The notes under the pieces: generated by a model | Databases searched by the model: none | What the model was told of the DNA's origin: nothing | Seen by the model: only the letters and a program-made list of their open reading frames with translations | Source: Rhynchopus euleeides | Taxonomy: Eukaryota > Euglenozoa > Diplonemea > Diplonemida > Diplonemidae | Direction of reading: 5' to 3' | DNA: 64,000 nt | Assembly: GCA_963210315.1 (NCBI GenBank) | Contig: OY723260.1 | Coordinates: 682,001-746,000 of the forward strand | Shown here: positions 63,269-64,000 of the stretch, in pieces | Layout of the letters: every line of letters starts with the position of its first letter | How positions within the stretch are numbered: the first letter of the stretch is position 1 | Translations under genes and position numbers: made by a program

Positions 63269-64000
63269 TAGACAATGAGGGTGTCGCGGCCGTGGGTGTG
63301 CGATCCCAACACGCCGTGAAAGCCTCACCAAACAAATCAGCTTAGAACAACAAACCTAAGAATTTCGTCCTTGGCGCGAATCAGGAACACCGCATGCGCA
63401 AGCGCAGGAGTTCCCGATGGAAAGTGTCACTTCGTTCTCGACTGTTGGTACTTCGTTTGATGCGTTGACGCTTCCACACACACTTACAACCCACTTGCCC
63501 GATGAAGGGGGTTGTGTGTAGAGCACGTTTGGCAGAGCTGAATGACACTTTCCGCGCGAAAGTCGTGTGCGTAAAAAAAATCTCGAAAAGGGTGGAGCAG
63601 AAGGACAACTCGTTTAGGAAAAACAGAGTACAGACACATGTCACGAGAAACGGGCGTGCTAATGGGGAGAGGTTGAGGGGTCGGGGGCCTTCGCTCTTTG
63701 CCACACTGTGCAACACTGTGTGTCAAACTGTGCCACTTTGCAGCCAGTGCTGTGAGGCGGTTCACCTTCTCACACTCTGCTGCATTTCTGAGCGAATTCC
63801 CCGTTGTTCTGGTGAAACGCACACACCTCGGACCTGCGATGAGGCGAGATGTGGCTCTGCAATGCGGCGCTTCCTAGAAAAAGCCCAAAGACCCCCCCCC
63901 CCCCCGGGACTGAAAGGGTTAAGAAAGATGTGAGCATCCATGGGGAGTGGAGGAGATGGGGCGCGTGGGGGCGTTTTGTGGCAACTACAAACAACAAAGA
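63269..64000. other. Intergenic end of the window
   Basis: Bases 63682-63770 resemble the GCCTTCGCTCA family. CCCGGGACTGAAAGGGTTAA at 63904-63923 has the GGG-TTAA form of a piggyBac-like right end whose left partner is not in view. No gene is supported. Confidence 0.5.

Overview
The window is nuclear DNA of a microbial eukaryote, probably an alga or other protist. Evidence for this is large receptor-type proteins with signal peptides and several membrane spans, short GT-AG introns inferred where reading frames break (39 to 127 nt), hAT and non-LTR elements, satellites and one 200-N scaffold gap. No bacterial operon structure, ribosome binding sites, rRNA or tRNA gene was seen. The species cannot be named from this sequence.

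Bases 1-21000 are the host-gene part. Four genes lie on the minus strand: the N-terminal part of a Cache-domain receptor cyclase-like protein (1-1669, leaving the window), a multi-span membrane protein (7566-9099), a RING-finger protein (12838-14214) and a large receptor with signal peptide, two PA-like domains, Cache, a LamG-like segment and tandem cyclase domains (15597-20793). The two receptors share membrane layout and a short motif before the catalytic region, so they are probably paralogues that turn an extracellular ligand into cAMP. The spaces between them hold a truncated LINE, small inverted-repeat elements and no further convincing gene.

Bases 21000-64000 are a repeat island with almost no host genes. 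Its layers can be read from target duplications. A piggyBac-like element with TTAA ends (24460-31149) is split by a 4.9 kb insert that carries a block of AT-rich palindromes and a 1007-residue retroelement-like ORF between 530-bp direct repeats. A second TTAA element (34439-37936) is split by an inverted-repeat element (34451-36833). Satellite monomers of about 190 bp are split by a decayed hAT copy (40131-41820). A hAT transposase gene (46090-48059) sits between two inverted 1.2 kb non-autonomous hAT copies. A second hAT-like element (49484-53836) encodes a SAP and zinc-finger transposase. A further inverted-repeat element (59867-63268), with ends related to those of 34451-36833, also carries a Lys/Ala/Pro-rich protein.

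Most worth following up: the receptor architecture at 15597-20793, two predicted introns built around MITE-like palindromes, the inverted-repeat element family with basic proteins, and an apparent false gap at 49689-49888 flanked by identical 112-bp sequences. All coordinates, motifs and alignments were worked out by eye; no search was run.
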